A DNA stretch of 64,000 bases from Leptofilum sp965223525. GTDB taxonomy: Bacteria; Chloroflexota; Anaerolineae; Promineifilales; Promineifilaceae. Shown piece after piece: positions 43,145 to 52,113 of this stretch. The stretch is from positions 806,001-870,000 of the forward strand of contig NZ_CBDCWX010000005.1 in assembly GCF_965223525.1 (NCBI RefSeq), in the 5' to 3' direction. The notes below the pieces were generated by a model. That model ran no database searches. It was given only the letters and a program-made list of their open reading frames with translations, and was not told the origin of the DNA. The translations under genes and the position numbers were made by a program. The stretch's first letter is position 1. Each line of letters begins with the position of its first letter.

Positions 43145-44275
43145 ATGCCATATGGAAAGCTAGAAACATTACAAGATTGCGAAGATTTTGTGCAAGGCTG
43201 CCTGATTATGGGCACCGGCGGTGGAGGCAGCGTTGCCGAAGGGATGGCGGCCTTGCAAAAAGCTCTGGAAACGGGGCTTACATTGGAATGGATTGATGCG
43301 GCTGACATTCCCGATGATGTATTGACGGCAAGTGTCTTTAGCATGGGATCCATTGCACCTGTCTCGCAAGAGACGCAGGATGAGATTGCCAGTTTGAGAT
43401 TAGAGGAACAGACGGGTTATGAGGCGATGGGAACGGCCGTTAAAGAACTAGGCGATTATTTAGAAAAAACCATCGGCGGCATCATTCCCGTCGAACTCGG
43501 AGCTAGCAACACGCCCATTCCGCTTGTGGTGGGGGCGCAGCATGGCATCCCCGTTATTGATGGCGACTATGCGGGTCGTGCCGTTCCTGACGAGATGCAA
43601 GGAACGCCATATCTACATGGGAAAGTTGGTTGGCCAGCGACCAGCGTTGATGGCTTTGGCAATGTCACGATTGCCAAGAGGATGAGGAACCCAACCATGT
43701 TTGAGCGCGTGGGCAAGATGCTAGCCGTTGCCGCTTATGGGCATACAACAATGGCGACAAATCCCTTTAGTGGCCAGGAAATGAAAAAACTTATTGTGCC
43801 AGGTACGCTAACAAATTGCCTAAGGCTGGGCCAGAAAATGCGCTTGGCGCGGGAACGCGGGGATGATCCGGTGGAAACGGCCGTTTCCGTCACCAACGGT
43901 TGGCGGCTGTTTGAAGGTATCGTCACCCAAAAAGAGTGGGAAGACCGGGATGGCTACATGTTCGGCACAACCCATCTGCGAGGCACGGGGGATTACGAAG
44001 GGCAAACCTTGTCCGTTTGGTTCAAAAACGAAAATCATGTTACCTGGCTCAACGGCAAGCCGTGGATTTGTAGCCCTGATTTGGTGACACTACTTTACAA
44101 AGAGACTGGTCTAGGAACTACCAACACGCTGATTAAAGAAGGCGACACAATTACGGCCGTTGGTATCAAAGGGCTGGAATCGTTCCGTACCGAATTTGGC
44201 CTAAACGAATCCACCGGGCCACGCTACTTTGGTTTTGACATTGACTACGTTCCGATTGAGGAATTGATGGGATAA
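43145..44275 (+). CDS. DUF917-family protein (second copy)
   Basis: This 376-residue protein begins with the DUF917 signature GCLIMGTGGGGSVAEGMAAL (residues about 18-37), followed by SMGSIAP near 66 and GASNTPIPLVVGAQHGIPVIDGD region near 120-142. It is longer than the first copy at 36348 and probably has the full domain. The gene lies between the transporter and the M29-like aminopeptidase. An amidohydrolase-like or desulfurase role on a cyclic amide is suggested by the family annotation but is not shown. AAGGAG lies upstream of the ATG. Confidence 0.83.
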   Translation: MPYGKLETLQDCEDFVQGCLIMGTGGGGSVAEGMAALQKALETGLTLEWIDAADIPDDVLTASVFSMGSIAPVSQETQDEIASLRLEEQTGYEAMGTAVKELGDYLEKTIGGIIPVELGASNTPIPLVVGAQHGIPVIDGDYAGRAVPDEMQGTPYLHGKVGWPATSVDGFGNVTIAKRMRNPTMFERVGKMLAVAAYGHTTMATNPFSGQEMKKLIVPGTLTNCLRLGQKMRLARERGDDPVETAVSVTNGWRLFEGIVTQKEWEDRDGYMFGTTHLRGTGDYEGQTLSVWFKNENHVTWLNGKPWICSPDLVTLLYKETGLGTTNTLIKEGDTITAVGIKGLESFRTEFGLNESTGPRYFGFDIDYVPIEELMG

Positions 44276-44276
44276 A

Positions 44277-44331
44277 AACCGCAGAGACGCGAAGAACGCA
44301 GAGAAAAACAAATAGCTTCTCCTCTGCGGTT
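44277..44331. repeat. CCACAGAG-family inverted repeat (CCGCAGAG variant)
   Basis: AACCGCAGAG (44277-44286) and CTCTGCGGTT (44322-44331) are perfect 10-base arms. The element begins within two bases of the DUF917 stop codon and fills the gap to the aminopeptidase gene. Confidence 0.8.
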
Positions 44332-44352
44332 CATTTCCAAAGGATGTATAAA

Positions 44353-45393
44353 ATGGTATTTAAACTTGGCAGTGAGCCACGCAACGAGTATCTTGAACTA
44401 GAATTAAACAAGGCCGCCCACAAATTAGTCACTGAACTGCGTCCTGCAGCTGGAAAACAAGTGTTGATCACGGCCGACAGTTCGGCAGATATGCGCGTGG
44501 CGCGGGCAACGGCAGCGGCCGTTTACGCAGTGGGTGGTGTGCCGACATTGATCAATTACCATACCCTCGACGAGCCGATGCAAGAGCCACCCAAACCCCT
44601 GTTGGGCGCGTCACAACATGCCGAAATCTGGTTCAATTTTGCAGTGGCCTATCAGTTGTATAGTCCAGCTTATCATACGGCCGTTAACAACGGCTGCATC
44701 TACGTTGAACTCACCGGCATGGATGTGGACATGATGGTACGTACCATTGGTCGCGTCAACTATGCACCCATGAACGAAATGAAACGCTGGCTGTACCGGG
44801 AATCGCAAAAAGCAGAAACCGTACGGCTGACAACCGCCCTCGGCACAGATTTACGCATGACCGTTGACAAGGCGGGCGATCACTTCTGGGAAGAGCCACC
44901 AGCGGAAGGCGGCTTCCCGCAAATGTTGGGTGGACAATCCGGCTTTATGGCGCACCGCGAAAGCTACGAAGGCGTGCTCGTTTTTGATGCAGCGATTTGG
45001 CCACCGTCAGAAATTGGCTTGCTGCGTGAGCCAGTGAAATTGACGATTGAAAATGGCCTGATTCAAAAGGTTGAAGGCGGCGCGAATGCCCTGATGTTTG
45101 AACGGTGGCTGGCTGGCTTTGATCATCCAGAATCGTACCGCATGGATCATGCCTGTTACGGTTTTAACCCTGGCGTGCCCAGTGCCACCGGCCGCATTTT
45201 GGAAGATGAGCGGGTTTTTGGCTGTATGCAGTTTGGCATTGGGGCTACCGAGTACGGTTCGCCATCGCATACGGATGGGGTGGTGCTGAACCCGTCTGTA
45301 TGGTTGGATGAGGTAATGATTGAGGAAAACGGCCGTTACACCCACCCCGATCTAGTAGATTTTTGTCGCCAGATGGGGGCTTCTGGTTACTAA
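44353..45393 (+). CDS. M29-like aminopeptidase (leucyl aminopeptidase / AmpS-like)
   Basis: This 346-residue protein has an N-terminal Rossmann-like half and a C-terminal metal-binding half. The terminal region reads GIGATEYGSPSHTDGVVLNP near 295-314, with the Glu, His and Asp expected for the paired metal site of M29 thermophilic aminopeptidases. It is shorter than classical AmpS (about 410), so it may be a variant whose substrate is not a free peptide. I chose ATG 44353 because AAAGGA has proper spacing; ATG 44344 lies inside that ribosome site. It ends the DUF917/dpp operon. Confidence 0.72.
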   Translation: MVFKLGSEPRNEYLELELNKAAHKLVTELRPAAGKQVLITADSSADMRVARATAAAVYAVGGVPTLINYHTLDEPMQEPPKPLLGASQHAEIWFNFAVAYQLYSPAYHTAVNNGCIYVELTGMDVDMMVRTIGRVNYAPMNEMKRWLYRESQKAETVRLTTALGTDLRMTVDKAGDHFWEEPPAEGGFPQMLGGQSGFMAHRESYEGVLVFDAAIWPPSEIGLLREPVKLTIENGLIQKVEGGANALMFERWLAGFDHPESYRMDHACYGFNPGVPSATGRILEDERVFGCMQFGIGATEYGSPSHTDGVVLNPSVWLDEVMIEENGRYTHPDLVDFCRQMGASGY

Positions 45394-45456
45394 GCGTTCG
45401 TTCTATGAGTTGGCCGCAGAAAGAAATCATTCCCCCCAGCATAGTTGATATATTGT

Positions 45457-45487
45457 AAAAAAAGAGCCCCTGCTTACGCAGAGGCTC
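45457..45487 (-). terminator. Intrinsic terminator for the minus-strand MacAB-like operon
   Basis: Read on the minus strand, GAGCC-T-CTGC, a GTAA loop and GCAG-G-GGCTC (45487 to 45464) form a stem followed by seven Ts (45463-45457). It lies about 40 bases past the adaptor stop, and would also protect against convergent transcription from the aminopeptidase side. Confidence 0.8.
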
Positions 45488-45524
45488 CAAAACTTAGCGT
45501 TCTCCACGAATTTTGCAGTGAAAT

Positions 45525-46820
45525 CTATTCGCCAGCAATTTCCGCACGGCCTGTCATGCCGGGGCGGATGTCCAGTTCATCGCTGCTGATGCTGACAATA
45601 ACCGGGAAAACGGCCGCATCCCCCACGGTCCCTGTTGCTTGCGCGCCAATACGCACCACTGTGCCTTCAATCACATCATTGGGATACGCCTTCAGCGTCA
45701 CGGCCACCGATTGACCCGGAGCCACCCGCGCCAAATCCCGTTCACTCAAATTGCTAGTATGGAACTCTAGTTGCGTTGTGTCCAGCAGGGTGACAATGGG
45801 CGATCCAGTGCCGATCATTGCGCCTTCAGCCACTTCTACCGAGAGGACGGTGCCTGCCGTGGGCGCGACAAGCTGGGCGTCGGCCACGGCCTCTTGCGCT
45901 TGTTCCAAACTAAGCTGGCTTTGCTGCAATGAGAGTTCTGCCTGCTGCACACTTAGCTGGGCGGCTTCGATTTGCTCGGCGGTGGGCGGCTTTTGCGCCT
46001 GTTCCAACGCCTGCTGGGCGCTAATCACGGAGGCTTCCGCGTTCAGGGCAGAGTCGTTATTGATGCCCGCGACGGCCAAACTGTAGTTGGCGCGCGCTAC
46101 CCGCAGATTTTCTTCAGCAAACTGCAAATTGCGCGTGGCGGCATCCCGCTCGTTCTCTAGAAATTGCTTGCGGAAGGGATCGTTTAGCTCCCACTCACGC
46201 CCCGGATCGAAGGCGGTGTTGTACGCTTCCTGGGCATCGGCCAGTTGGCGCTCTGCCTGGGCTACGCTCACGTTGGCCTGGGTCACGCTGTTGCCAGCAG
46301 CCGCATCAGAGGCAACGGCATTTTCCAGTTGGGCTTGCGCCGCAACAAGGTTTGCCTCTGCCACGGCTACGGCCGTTTCATCTGGCTCCCACTCTAGCAA
46401 ACGATCCAACTCGGCCTGCGCCTGGGTCAGGTTCAGCTCAGATTGCGCTACCTGGAACTCCGCGTTGGTCACGGCATCCAGCAGTGCCTCATCATCCAGC
46501 GTGGCAATGAGATCGCCAGCCGCTACCACATCACCTGGCTCCACGGCTAGTTCCAGCAGTCGCCCGCTGGCGGTAAAGCTCACGGGCAAGACGGGCTGCA
46601 CAGCCACAACCGACCCATCGGCCAAAATAGTCACGCCACTTTGGCTGGGGCGGGTGGCTGTTGGCGAGGTTGTAGATTGAGTAGCATTGCTGGTCTCGTC
46701 CCTGTCGGTTGTCTCAGTGATGACGCCTCCACCGTCAACGGGGCGGGCTTCTACACAAGCTGTCATCATTAGCAATACAAAAATCAAACCAAAAAACGCA
46801 AATAAATTCTTCGCTTTCAT
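45525..46820 (-). CDS. Periplasmic/extracytoplasmic adaptor lipoprotein (HlyD/MacA-like)
   Basis: This 431-residue membrane-fusion-type adaptor has a lipobox MMTACV near residues 18-23, a low-complexity Thr/Ser linker and a biotinyl-lipoyl-like beta domain (LAVEPGDVVAAGDLIATLDD). A long Ala/Gln/Glu-rich coiled-coil hairpin follows (about 135-310, with QAQAELDRLLEW and QQALEQAQKPPTAEQIEAAQ). A second half-lipoyl piece and a beta-barrel end with RPGMTGRAEI. It would link the ABC permease to extracytoplasmic substrate handling. ATG 46820 is chosen because it gives the lipoprotein signal; the frame extends upstream into a repeat. Confidence 0.85.
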   Translation of the reverse strand: MKAKNLFAFFGLIFVLLMMTACVEARPVDGGGVITETTDRDETSNATQSTTSPTATRPSQSGVTILADGSVVAVQPVLPVSFTASGRLLELAVEPGDVVAAGDLIATLDDEALLDAVTNAEFQVAQSELNLTQAQAELDRLLEWEPDETAVAVAEANLVAAQAQLENAVASDAAAGNSVTQANVSVAQAERQLADAQEAYNTAFDPGREWELNDPFRKQFLENERDAATRNLQFAEENLRVARANYSLAVAGINNDSALNAEASVISAQQALEQAQKPPTAEQIEAAQLSVQQAELSLQQSQLSLEQAQEAVADAQLVAPTAGTVLSVEVAEGAMIGTGSPIVTLLDTTQLEFHTSNLSERDLARVAPGQSVAVTLKAYPNDVIEGTVVRIGAQATGTVGDAAVFPVIVSISSDELDIRPGMTGRAEIAGE

Positions 46821-46844
46821 AACATTATCCGTTAATATTTTTTT

Positions 46845-46904
46845 ACCGCGGAGAGCACGGAGAACGCTGAGAAAAATCCCTAAATCCTCTGTGACCTCTG
46901 TGGC
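46845..46904. repeat. CCACAGAG-family imperfect inverted repeat
   Basis: ACCGCGGAGAGCACGGAG on the left and CCTCTGTGACCTCTGTGG on the right (46845-46904) form an imperfect member of the dispersed family, between the permease and adaptor genes of the minus-strand operon. Confidence 0.65.
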
Positions 46905-46909
46905 CAAAA

Positions 46910-49696
46910 TCACATTCTTAAAATTTCGACGGCGCGCCGTTTCACAATGCGCCGAGCAGAGAAAGTAGCGCCGATGACGCTGGCTAGCACCACCATGATC
47001 ACCACAAACGGCATCACAGTTGTATCTACTGCCAACTGCATTGGGCGTTGGGCAGAAACGCTATCGAAGTAGGCAAACAGGTAGCCCATCGCTGCCCCAG
47101 CGGTAATGCCCGCTAACGCAGCGCTCAGTGTCATGGCAATGGATTCCACGATGAGCATCCCCGTTAGCTCACGGGTGCGCGTCCCGATGGCTTTCATCAT
47201 GCCAATTTCCAGCCGCCGTGCGTAAATGGTGACGTAAATGACGGCAAATACTCCGAAAACGGCCGTTGTAAAGCTAATCACCGTCAGCACCAGCAAAAAG
47301 GCCTGCTCTTGGGCTCGGCTGGCCTGGGCTTGCTCCAGCCGCACCTCTACAATTTGGGTGAAAATGCTGAATTCCAGGCTAAATCGGTTTGTCATCTCGG
47401 AAGAGACTTCAAATGGATCCGCATCTGGGGCGGTCGTGCCTAGAATCCGGTCAAGAATTGGCTCGTCGGCGGAAGGCAGCGGCAGCAGCGGATCATTGGA
47501 AATGCGGCGGAACGCATCCATCGAGATAAAGACATCGCTGCCGCCCAACCCCTGGGTGCGGACGCGGTTAACAGAGCGGAAGCCGGGCATGGTGCGGGCA
47601 ATGCCCACCACGCGCATCTCCTCGACATGGTCTAGCCCTGCGCCGGTGATTTTTACAATGCCGCCCAGCGGCACGGCCAGCCCCTCAGCCAACCCTTCGC
47701 TGATGACGATAGCGTTGTGGTCGGTCAAGATTTCATCTAAAGATTCTGGCCCACCGCCCACAAATTCAACCATGTCGGCAAAGAGAACGTCGTTGAGACG
47801 GCCGTCTACGCCAATAAGCGAAACAGAACCACTCCGCATCCCCACCGGGTCGCTGACGCTGGTGCGATAACCGTAGCTCAAACCCACCGCCTGATCCATG
47901 CCCGGAATGGCCAACAACTCTTCATCAATAAAGCTCGGCTTGAGCCGATTGAGGGACGCATCGGCATTGCTGCCAAACCCGCCAAAAACTTCCACCTCTA
48001 CAGGCGCACCGGCATTCAGGCGCACGTCCGATTCCAGATTTTTATTGGCGATGGCACTCTGCGTGGCCAAGAAGCTGGGCAGCACGCCGCTAAACAGTAC
48101 CAGTAATGAAATGAGCGTGTTGCGCCCCTGGTTGCGCCCCACGTTCCGCTTGGCAAAGTAAGTGAGCTTGGGCATGATGAGGCCGGTCAGGAACAAAATG
48201 AGCCGCTCAAACGGTACAGTGGTGATGAAGAAGAGAAAGCCAACCCCCACAACCATCATCAGCACAGCGGCCAAAATAATGGTGGCTTCTGCCGCCGGGT
48301 TGCCCAGCGAGGAAATTACGTCCAGCCCCACGGTCATCATCACCACAAACATGAGGAAGAGGCCAATGAGGAACATACGGCCACTTGGCTTACGCTCTCG
48401 CAATCCGGCTAAATCTTCCAACTGTAAATTATCGGCCACGCCGGGGTTGATGGCGTGCATCACTTTGGTATTGGCCGCGTCACGGGCAGGTTTGAGGGCA
48501 CTCAAAAACAGTACCACAATGGCAGAAATGATGGCGGGAAGAACGGCCGTTAAGCTCACAGCTGGTTGCAAACGGGCCGTCAGGCCAGACAAACTCATCT
48601 GGTAGGTAATAAATGGCACCACACCGTAGGTGGTAATCAACTGCCCCAAAATCACGCCCAGGCCAATACCAATCGCCCCAATCACCGCCACTTCGCCAAT
48701 GACCAAGATGAACAGATAGCGCTGCTGGCTACCCAAAATCCGCAAAATCGCCATCTCGCGCTTTTGCTCCTGCACGTTGGTCATTACCAGCGTGTGTACC
48801 AGCAGACCCACCACGCCCAGCGCCATTAGGCCGTACGTGTTGATAAGCGCCTGCAGAACCAAAAAAGCCTGTGCGCTAGCATCTAAAATGACCGCCTTAT
48901 CTAGGCTATACTGATAATCTTCGCCTAGCGCGGCCTGTACATTGGCAGCGACGTCGCGCACGCTGAGAGCGGCAGCTTCAGAATCCCGCGCTTCGTACAG
49001 GCGAGAATCTACCAGGCCAATTACCCGGTCGGCGCGGCCTTGCAGACCGAGCCAGGTTTGGGCATCGGCCAAATCAATAATGAGGCCATCGCGCACGCCA
49101 GCGTCTGTCACGCCATCTTGCCGCACGATGGCGACGACCGTGAAGCGAGCCGTGGTGCGCTGCTGGCTGCTGCCCACTGTTTCAGGTTTACCTTCTTCAC
49201 GGGGCTGAGGAAAGCTGTAAGAAACATCAATTGTGTCGCCGATATTCAGACCAAAGGCATTGGCGGTAGCTTCCAGAACGGCCGCTCCGTTATCCCCAAA
49301 CTCATATTCCCCGTCTACCACATCAATAAAGCCAACATCGTCTATGCTGGCATCCAGGGCGACTAGCCAACCGTTGGCCTGCTCCCCATTGCCAGACATT
49401 TCTACAATGGATTGGATACGGGGGTAAACGGCCGTAATGCTCGGATCGGCCGCCAGCATCGTTTGGCTAACCCGGTCCACATCCACAAATGGCTCCGGGC
49501 TAATGTCGGTTTTGGCTACCGTAAGATCGTAGCGCCCCACCCCAGAGGCGATCAGCTCCACGTTAGATTGGCGAATGGTTTCCACTGTGGCACTCATGGC
49601 CACAATAAGCCCCGTACTCACTAGCAACGAGAGCACCATGAGCAATGTTCGCACCTTCCGCCGCCGGAAGTTTTTAAGGACATATTTTAAAACCAT
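46910..49696 (-). CDS. ABC transporter permease, FtsX/MacB family
   Basis: This 928-residue integral membrane protein has about ten membrane segments in two FtsX-type units. The N-terminal helix is near residues 16-35 (RTLLMVLSLLVSTGLIVAM), a large extracytoplasmic domain spans about 40-280, and helices cluster near 285-400, 445-540 and 800-925. The FtsX signature KREMAILRILGSQQRYLFIL lies near 318-337 and RLEIGMMKAIGTRTRELTGM near 836-855. The arrangement matches LolCE/MacB-like lipoprotein or macrolide exporters, mechanotransmission type. It starts three bases after the ATPase stop. Confidence 0.9.
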   Translation of the reverse strand: MVLKYVLKNFRRRKVRTLLMVLSLLVSTGLIVAMSATVETIRQSNVELIASGVGRYDLTVAKTDISPEPFVDVDRVSQTMLAADPSITAVYPRIQSIVEMSGNGEQANGWLVALDASIDDVGFIDVVDGEYEFGDNGAAVLEATANAFGLNIGDTIDVSYSFPQPREEGKPETVGSSQQRTTARFTVVAIVRQDGVTDAGVRDGLIIDLADAQTWLGLQGRADRVIGLVDSRLYEARDSEAAALSVRDVAANVQAALGEDYQYSLDKAVILDASAQAFLVLQALINTYGLMALGVVGLLVHTLVMTNVQEQKREMAILRILGSQQRYLFILVIGEVAVIGAIGIGLGVILGQLITTYGVVPFITYQMSLSGLTARLQPAVSLTAVLPAIISAIVVLFLSALKPARDAANTKVMHAINPGVADNLQLEDLAGLRERKPSGRMFLIGLFLMFVVMMTVGLDVISSLGNPAAEATIILAAVLMMVVGVGFLFFITTVPFERLILFLTGLIMPKLTYFAKRNVGRNQGRNTLISLLVLFSGVLPSFLATQSAIANKNLESDVRLNAGAPVEVEVFGGFGSNADASLNRLKPSFIDEELLAIPGMDQAVGLSYGYRTSVSDPVGMRSGSVSLIGVDGRLNDVLFADMVEFVGGGPESLDEILTDHNAIVISEGLAEGLAVPLGGIVKITGAGLDHVEEMRVVGIARTMPGFRSVNRVRTQGLGGSDVFISMDAFRRISNDPLLPLPSADEPILDRILGTTAPDADPFEVSSEMTNRFSLEFSIFTQIVEVRLEQAQASRAQEQAFLLVLTVISFTTAVFGVFAVIYVTIYARRLEIGMMKAIGTRTRELTGMLIVESIAMTLSAALAGITAGAAMGYLFAYFDSVSAQRPMQLAVDTTVMPFVVIMVVLASVIGATFSARRIVKRRAVEILRM

Positions 49697-49699
49697 CGC

Positions 49700-50428
49700 T
49701 TAGTCCTCTGCTTTTTCTTCTTCATGTGCCGCAGCTGGGGAGCTAATTCCGTTCCCATTCAGCAGCTTGCCATCCTGCAATTCAATCACGCGCCCAGCGA
49801 ATTCCGCCATGCGCGGGTCGTGGGTCACAAAAACGACAGTCATTCCCTCGTCATTCAGCTCGGCAATGAGGCGCATGATGGCAAAACCAGTCTCAGAATC
49901 CAGGTCGCCAGTCATTTCGTCACCAATGAGGATGGGGGGATTGTTGGCCAGGGCGCGGGCAATGGCCACGCGCTGCTGCTGTCCACCAGACAGTTCGCTG
50001 GGGTAATGGTGGGTGCGATCACCCAAGCCAACGCGCTCTAGCAGCTTGATAGCCCGTTCCTGCCGCTCCTTGCGTGAGACGCTGGCCAGCACCATGGGGG
50101 CTTCTACGTTTTCCTGGGCGGTAAAGTTAGCCAGCAGGTTGTAATTCTGGAAGATGAAGCCCATTTTGTCCAGCCGTAGCCGGGCAAGTTCGTTCTCACT
50201 AAGCGAGACGAGATTTTGCCCAGCGACGATGAGGTGTCCCCGGCTGGGCTCATCTAGCCCACCCACAACATTTAGCAGGGTGGTTTTGCCGGAGCCGCTG
50301 GGCCCCATGAGGCAAACAAACTCGCCCGGCTGAATCTCCAGCGAAACACCGCGCAGGGCGGGAACGGCTTCTTTGCCCATCAGGTAAGATTTATGAACAT
50401 TATCTACAACAATTATTGGATCGCTCAT
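49700..50428 (-). CDS. ABC transporter ATPase, LolD/MacB type
   Basis: This 242-residue ATPase has Walker A GPSGSGKTTLLN near residues 42-53, the Q-loop FIFQNYNLLANFTA, signature LSGGQQQRVAIARAL near 147-161, Walker B ILIGDEMTGDLD (Glu-Met instead of the common Glu-Pro) and the H-loop VFVTHD. It forms an operon with the FtsX-type permease and the adaptor. The C-terminal tail after the H-loop is longer than usual and acidic (EEEKAED). No strong ribosome site is evident. Confidence 0.93.
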   Translation of the reverse strand: MSDPIIVVDNVHKSYLMGKEAVPALRGVSLEIQPGEFVCLMGPSGSGKTTLLNVVGGLDEPSRGHLIVAGQNLVSLSENELARLRLDKMGFIFQNYNLLANFTAQENVEAPMVLASVSRKERQERAIKLLERVGLGDRTHHYPSELSGGQQQRVAIARALANNPPILIGDEMTGDLDSETGFAIMRLIAELNDEGMTVVFVTHDPRMAEFAGRVIELQDGKLLNGNGISSPAAAHEEEKAED

Positions 50429-50824
50429 AGCAGTTGGTAAGTATTGGCCACAGAGTACGCAGAGAATTATAGAGAACTGAATTCTATTACTGCATTCTCT
50501 TCAGCTATTTTTTGTTGGTAAGTTAGGTATTGCCGTTGTTTTAAACACCGCCGATACCGACCATGTGACATCTGTTATGCCAACTTGGAAGGATACCAGC
50601 TTTGTAATGATCTGGCTTGGGAAATTGGTTGGGTTGGTAACGGCCGTTGCTCATGGCACTGTACGGGTATACCAGCAAAGGGTTGCAAAAAGAAACGGCC
50701 GTCTACTCCCTGATAGCAAACGGCCGTTCGTAAGGAGGGAGAACGCCTAATAGATAATCCAAGGCATTCCATATGATATGTCCATTTTTACCTGCCCTGC
50801 GTGACGCCAGCGTGACAATTTGCC
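50429..50824. other. Intergenic region without a recognised gene
   Basis: The 396 bases between the ATPase start and the asparaginase stop hold no convincing gene. Contents are a half-copy of the CCACAGAG repeat (GGCCACAGAGTACGCAGAG, about 50447-50466), three ACGGCCGT octamers (near 50640, 50694 and 50719), and the promoter for the minus-strand MacAB-like operon, not located. An open stretch at 50565-50750 looks like noncoding debris. Confidence 0.55.
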
Positions 50825-51847
50825 TTACGGCCGTGTCAATTCTCCGCGCAAACTTTGCTGCATTTTCACCTTCACCACATCCAGATTCGATTCGACACTG
50901 AGCAAATAGACCAACTTGGTAAGCGCGGCTTCTGGCGTCATATCGTAGCCACTCAAAATGCCAATGTCGGCCAGAGCGGAGCCTGTGGCATATTTGCTCA
51001 GGTCTACCGTGCCGCGCAGGCATTGGGTGCAATCTACAATCACCACGCCGCGCTCGATGGCCTCGGCCAGCACTTGCAAAAAGGCAGGATTGTTGGTGGG
51101 GGCATTGCCCGCGCCGTACGTCTCTAGCACCAAGCCACGTAGCGGTGGCTGCAGCACGTTCTCTAAAACGCGGGCAGACATGCCGGGGTAAAGTCGCAGT
51201 GCGCCCACTTCACCCGGCTCGCGGATGGTTTGTAAGTTGATGGGCGGGATGGGTAGAGACGGCCGTTTCACCAGCGACCAGTTCACCTCCACATCAATCC
51301 CCAGCGTGGCCAGCGGCGGGCAGTTGGGCGACTCAAAGGCATCAAAGCCATCGGCATCTACCTTCACTACGCGGCAGCCCCGGAAGAGGTGACTGTGAAA
51401 CAGCAAGCACACCTCCGGGATGGGATAGCTGGCCGCCAGCAGCAGGGCGGCAATGAGATTATCCTGGGCATCGTTGCGAATTTCGCACAACGGGATTTGC
51501 GATCCGGTGCAGATGACGGGCTTGCCCAGGCCATCCAGCATGAAGGCCAGTGCCGAGGCAGTGTAGGCCATCGTATCTGTGCCGTGCAGGACAATGAAGC
51601 CGTCGTACGCATCGTAATGGTTGCAAATGTCAGTGGCAATGCGCGACCAGTCACCAGGGGTCATGTTGGGCGAATCGAGCAGCGGATCGTACTGGTGGAT
51701 GGTGAATTGGGGCAGTTCCGGGTGGTGGAAGGCGGGGTTATCGGCCATGAGTTGCTGCAAAAAGTTGGGGATGGGTTGGTAACGGCCGTCTACCCGCTGC
51801 ATTCCAATTGTGCCACCGGTGTAGGCAATATAAACCTTTTTAGACAT
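50825..51847 (-). CDS. ansA: L-asparaginase (type I)
   Basis: This 340-residue amidohydrolase converts asparagine to aspartate and ammonia. The first catalytic threonine lies in YTGGTIGMQ near residues 9-17, and the second in LHGTDTMAYTASAL near 93-106. A conserved VVKVDADGFDAFESPN region near 200-215 follows. Length and the lack of a signal peptide fit the cytoplasmic type I enzyme. I chose ATG 51847; the longer frame to 51961 only translates a CCACAGAG repeat. It may have a role in nitrogen supply, with no operon partners visible. Confidence 0.93.
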   Translation of the reverse strand: MSKKVYIAYTGGTIGMQRVDGRYQPIPNFLQQLMADNPAFHHPELPQFTIHQYDPLLDSPNMTPGDWSRIATDICNHYDAYDGFIVLHGTDTMAYTASALAFMLDGLGKPVICTGSQIPLCEIRNDAQDNLIAALLLAASYPIPEVCLLFHSHLFRGCRVVKVDADGFDAFESPNCPPLATLGIDVEVNWSLVKRPSLPIPPINLQTIREPGEVGALRLYPGMSARVLENVLQPPLRGLVLETYGAGNAPTNNPAFLQVLAEAIERGVVIVDCTQCLRGTVDLSKYATGSALADIGILSGYDMTPEAALTKLVYLLSVESNLDVVKVKMQQSLRGELTRP

Positions 51848-51881
51848 GGTTGTGTATCCTCGGTTCAGTGGGTTTGGGAAA

Positions 51882-51948
51882 TTTGCCACAGAGGACACAG
51901 AGGTTTCAGAGGAAAAGCCTCTTTTCTCTCGATGCTCTCTGTGGCAAA
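51882..51948. repeat. CCACAGAG-family inverted repeat
   Basis: TTTGCCACAGAG (51882-51893) and CTCTGTGGCAAA (51937-51948) are perfect 12-base arms with inner imperfect arms GAGGTTTC / GAAAAGCCTC. It lies just upstream of the asparaginase start on its 5' side. Confidence 0.85.
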
Positions 51949-52039
51949 AAAGTTGTGCCAATTGTGACTAACCCGACCCAATTTGCCAACCACCTGCACC
52001 CTTCCCCCTCTTTTGCTATCATCCGCTAACGTTTGAACC

Positions 52040-52095
52040 AACCTCCCGCAGGCTTTTTATACAACTTACGCTTTGGGCTAAACCTGCGGGAGGTT
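52040..52095 (+). repeat. 13-base perfect inverted repeat upstream of the selenoprotein gene
   Basis: AACCTCCCGCAGG (52040-52052) and CCTGCGGGAGGTT (52083-52095) are perfect arms around a 30-base loop, ending 18 bases before the ATG at 52114. The ribosome site GGAAGGAGAGG lies just after the right arm. As an RNA hairpin it could influence initiation. Confidence 0.75.
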
Positions 52096-52113
52096 TACTC
52101 GGAAGGAGAGGAA

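Noticed and set aside
49724..50041. Plus-strand frames within the MacAB-like operon
   Set aside because: They are antisense to genes with clear ABC motifs and lack ribosome sites.
51848..51961. N-terminal extension of the asparaginase
   Set aside because: It lies in a CCACAGAG inverted repeat and does not match the family. ATG 51847 starts the protein just before the TGGTIGM motif.
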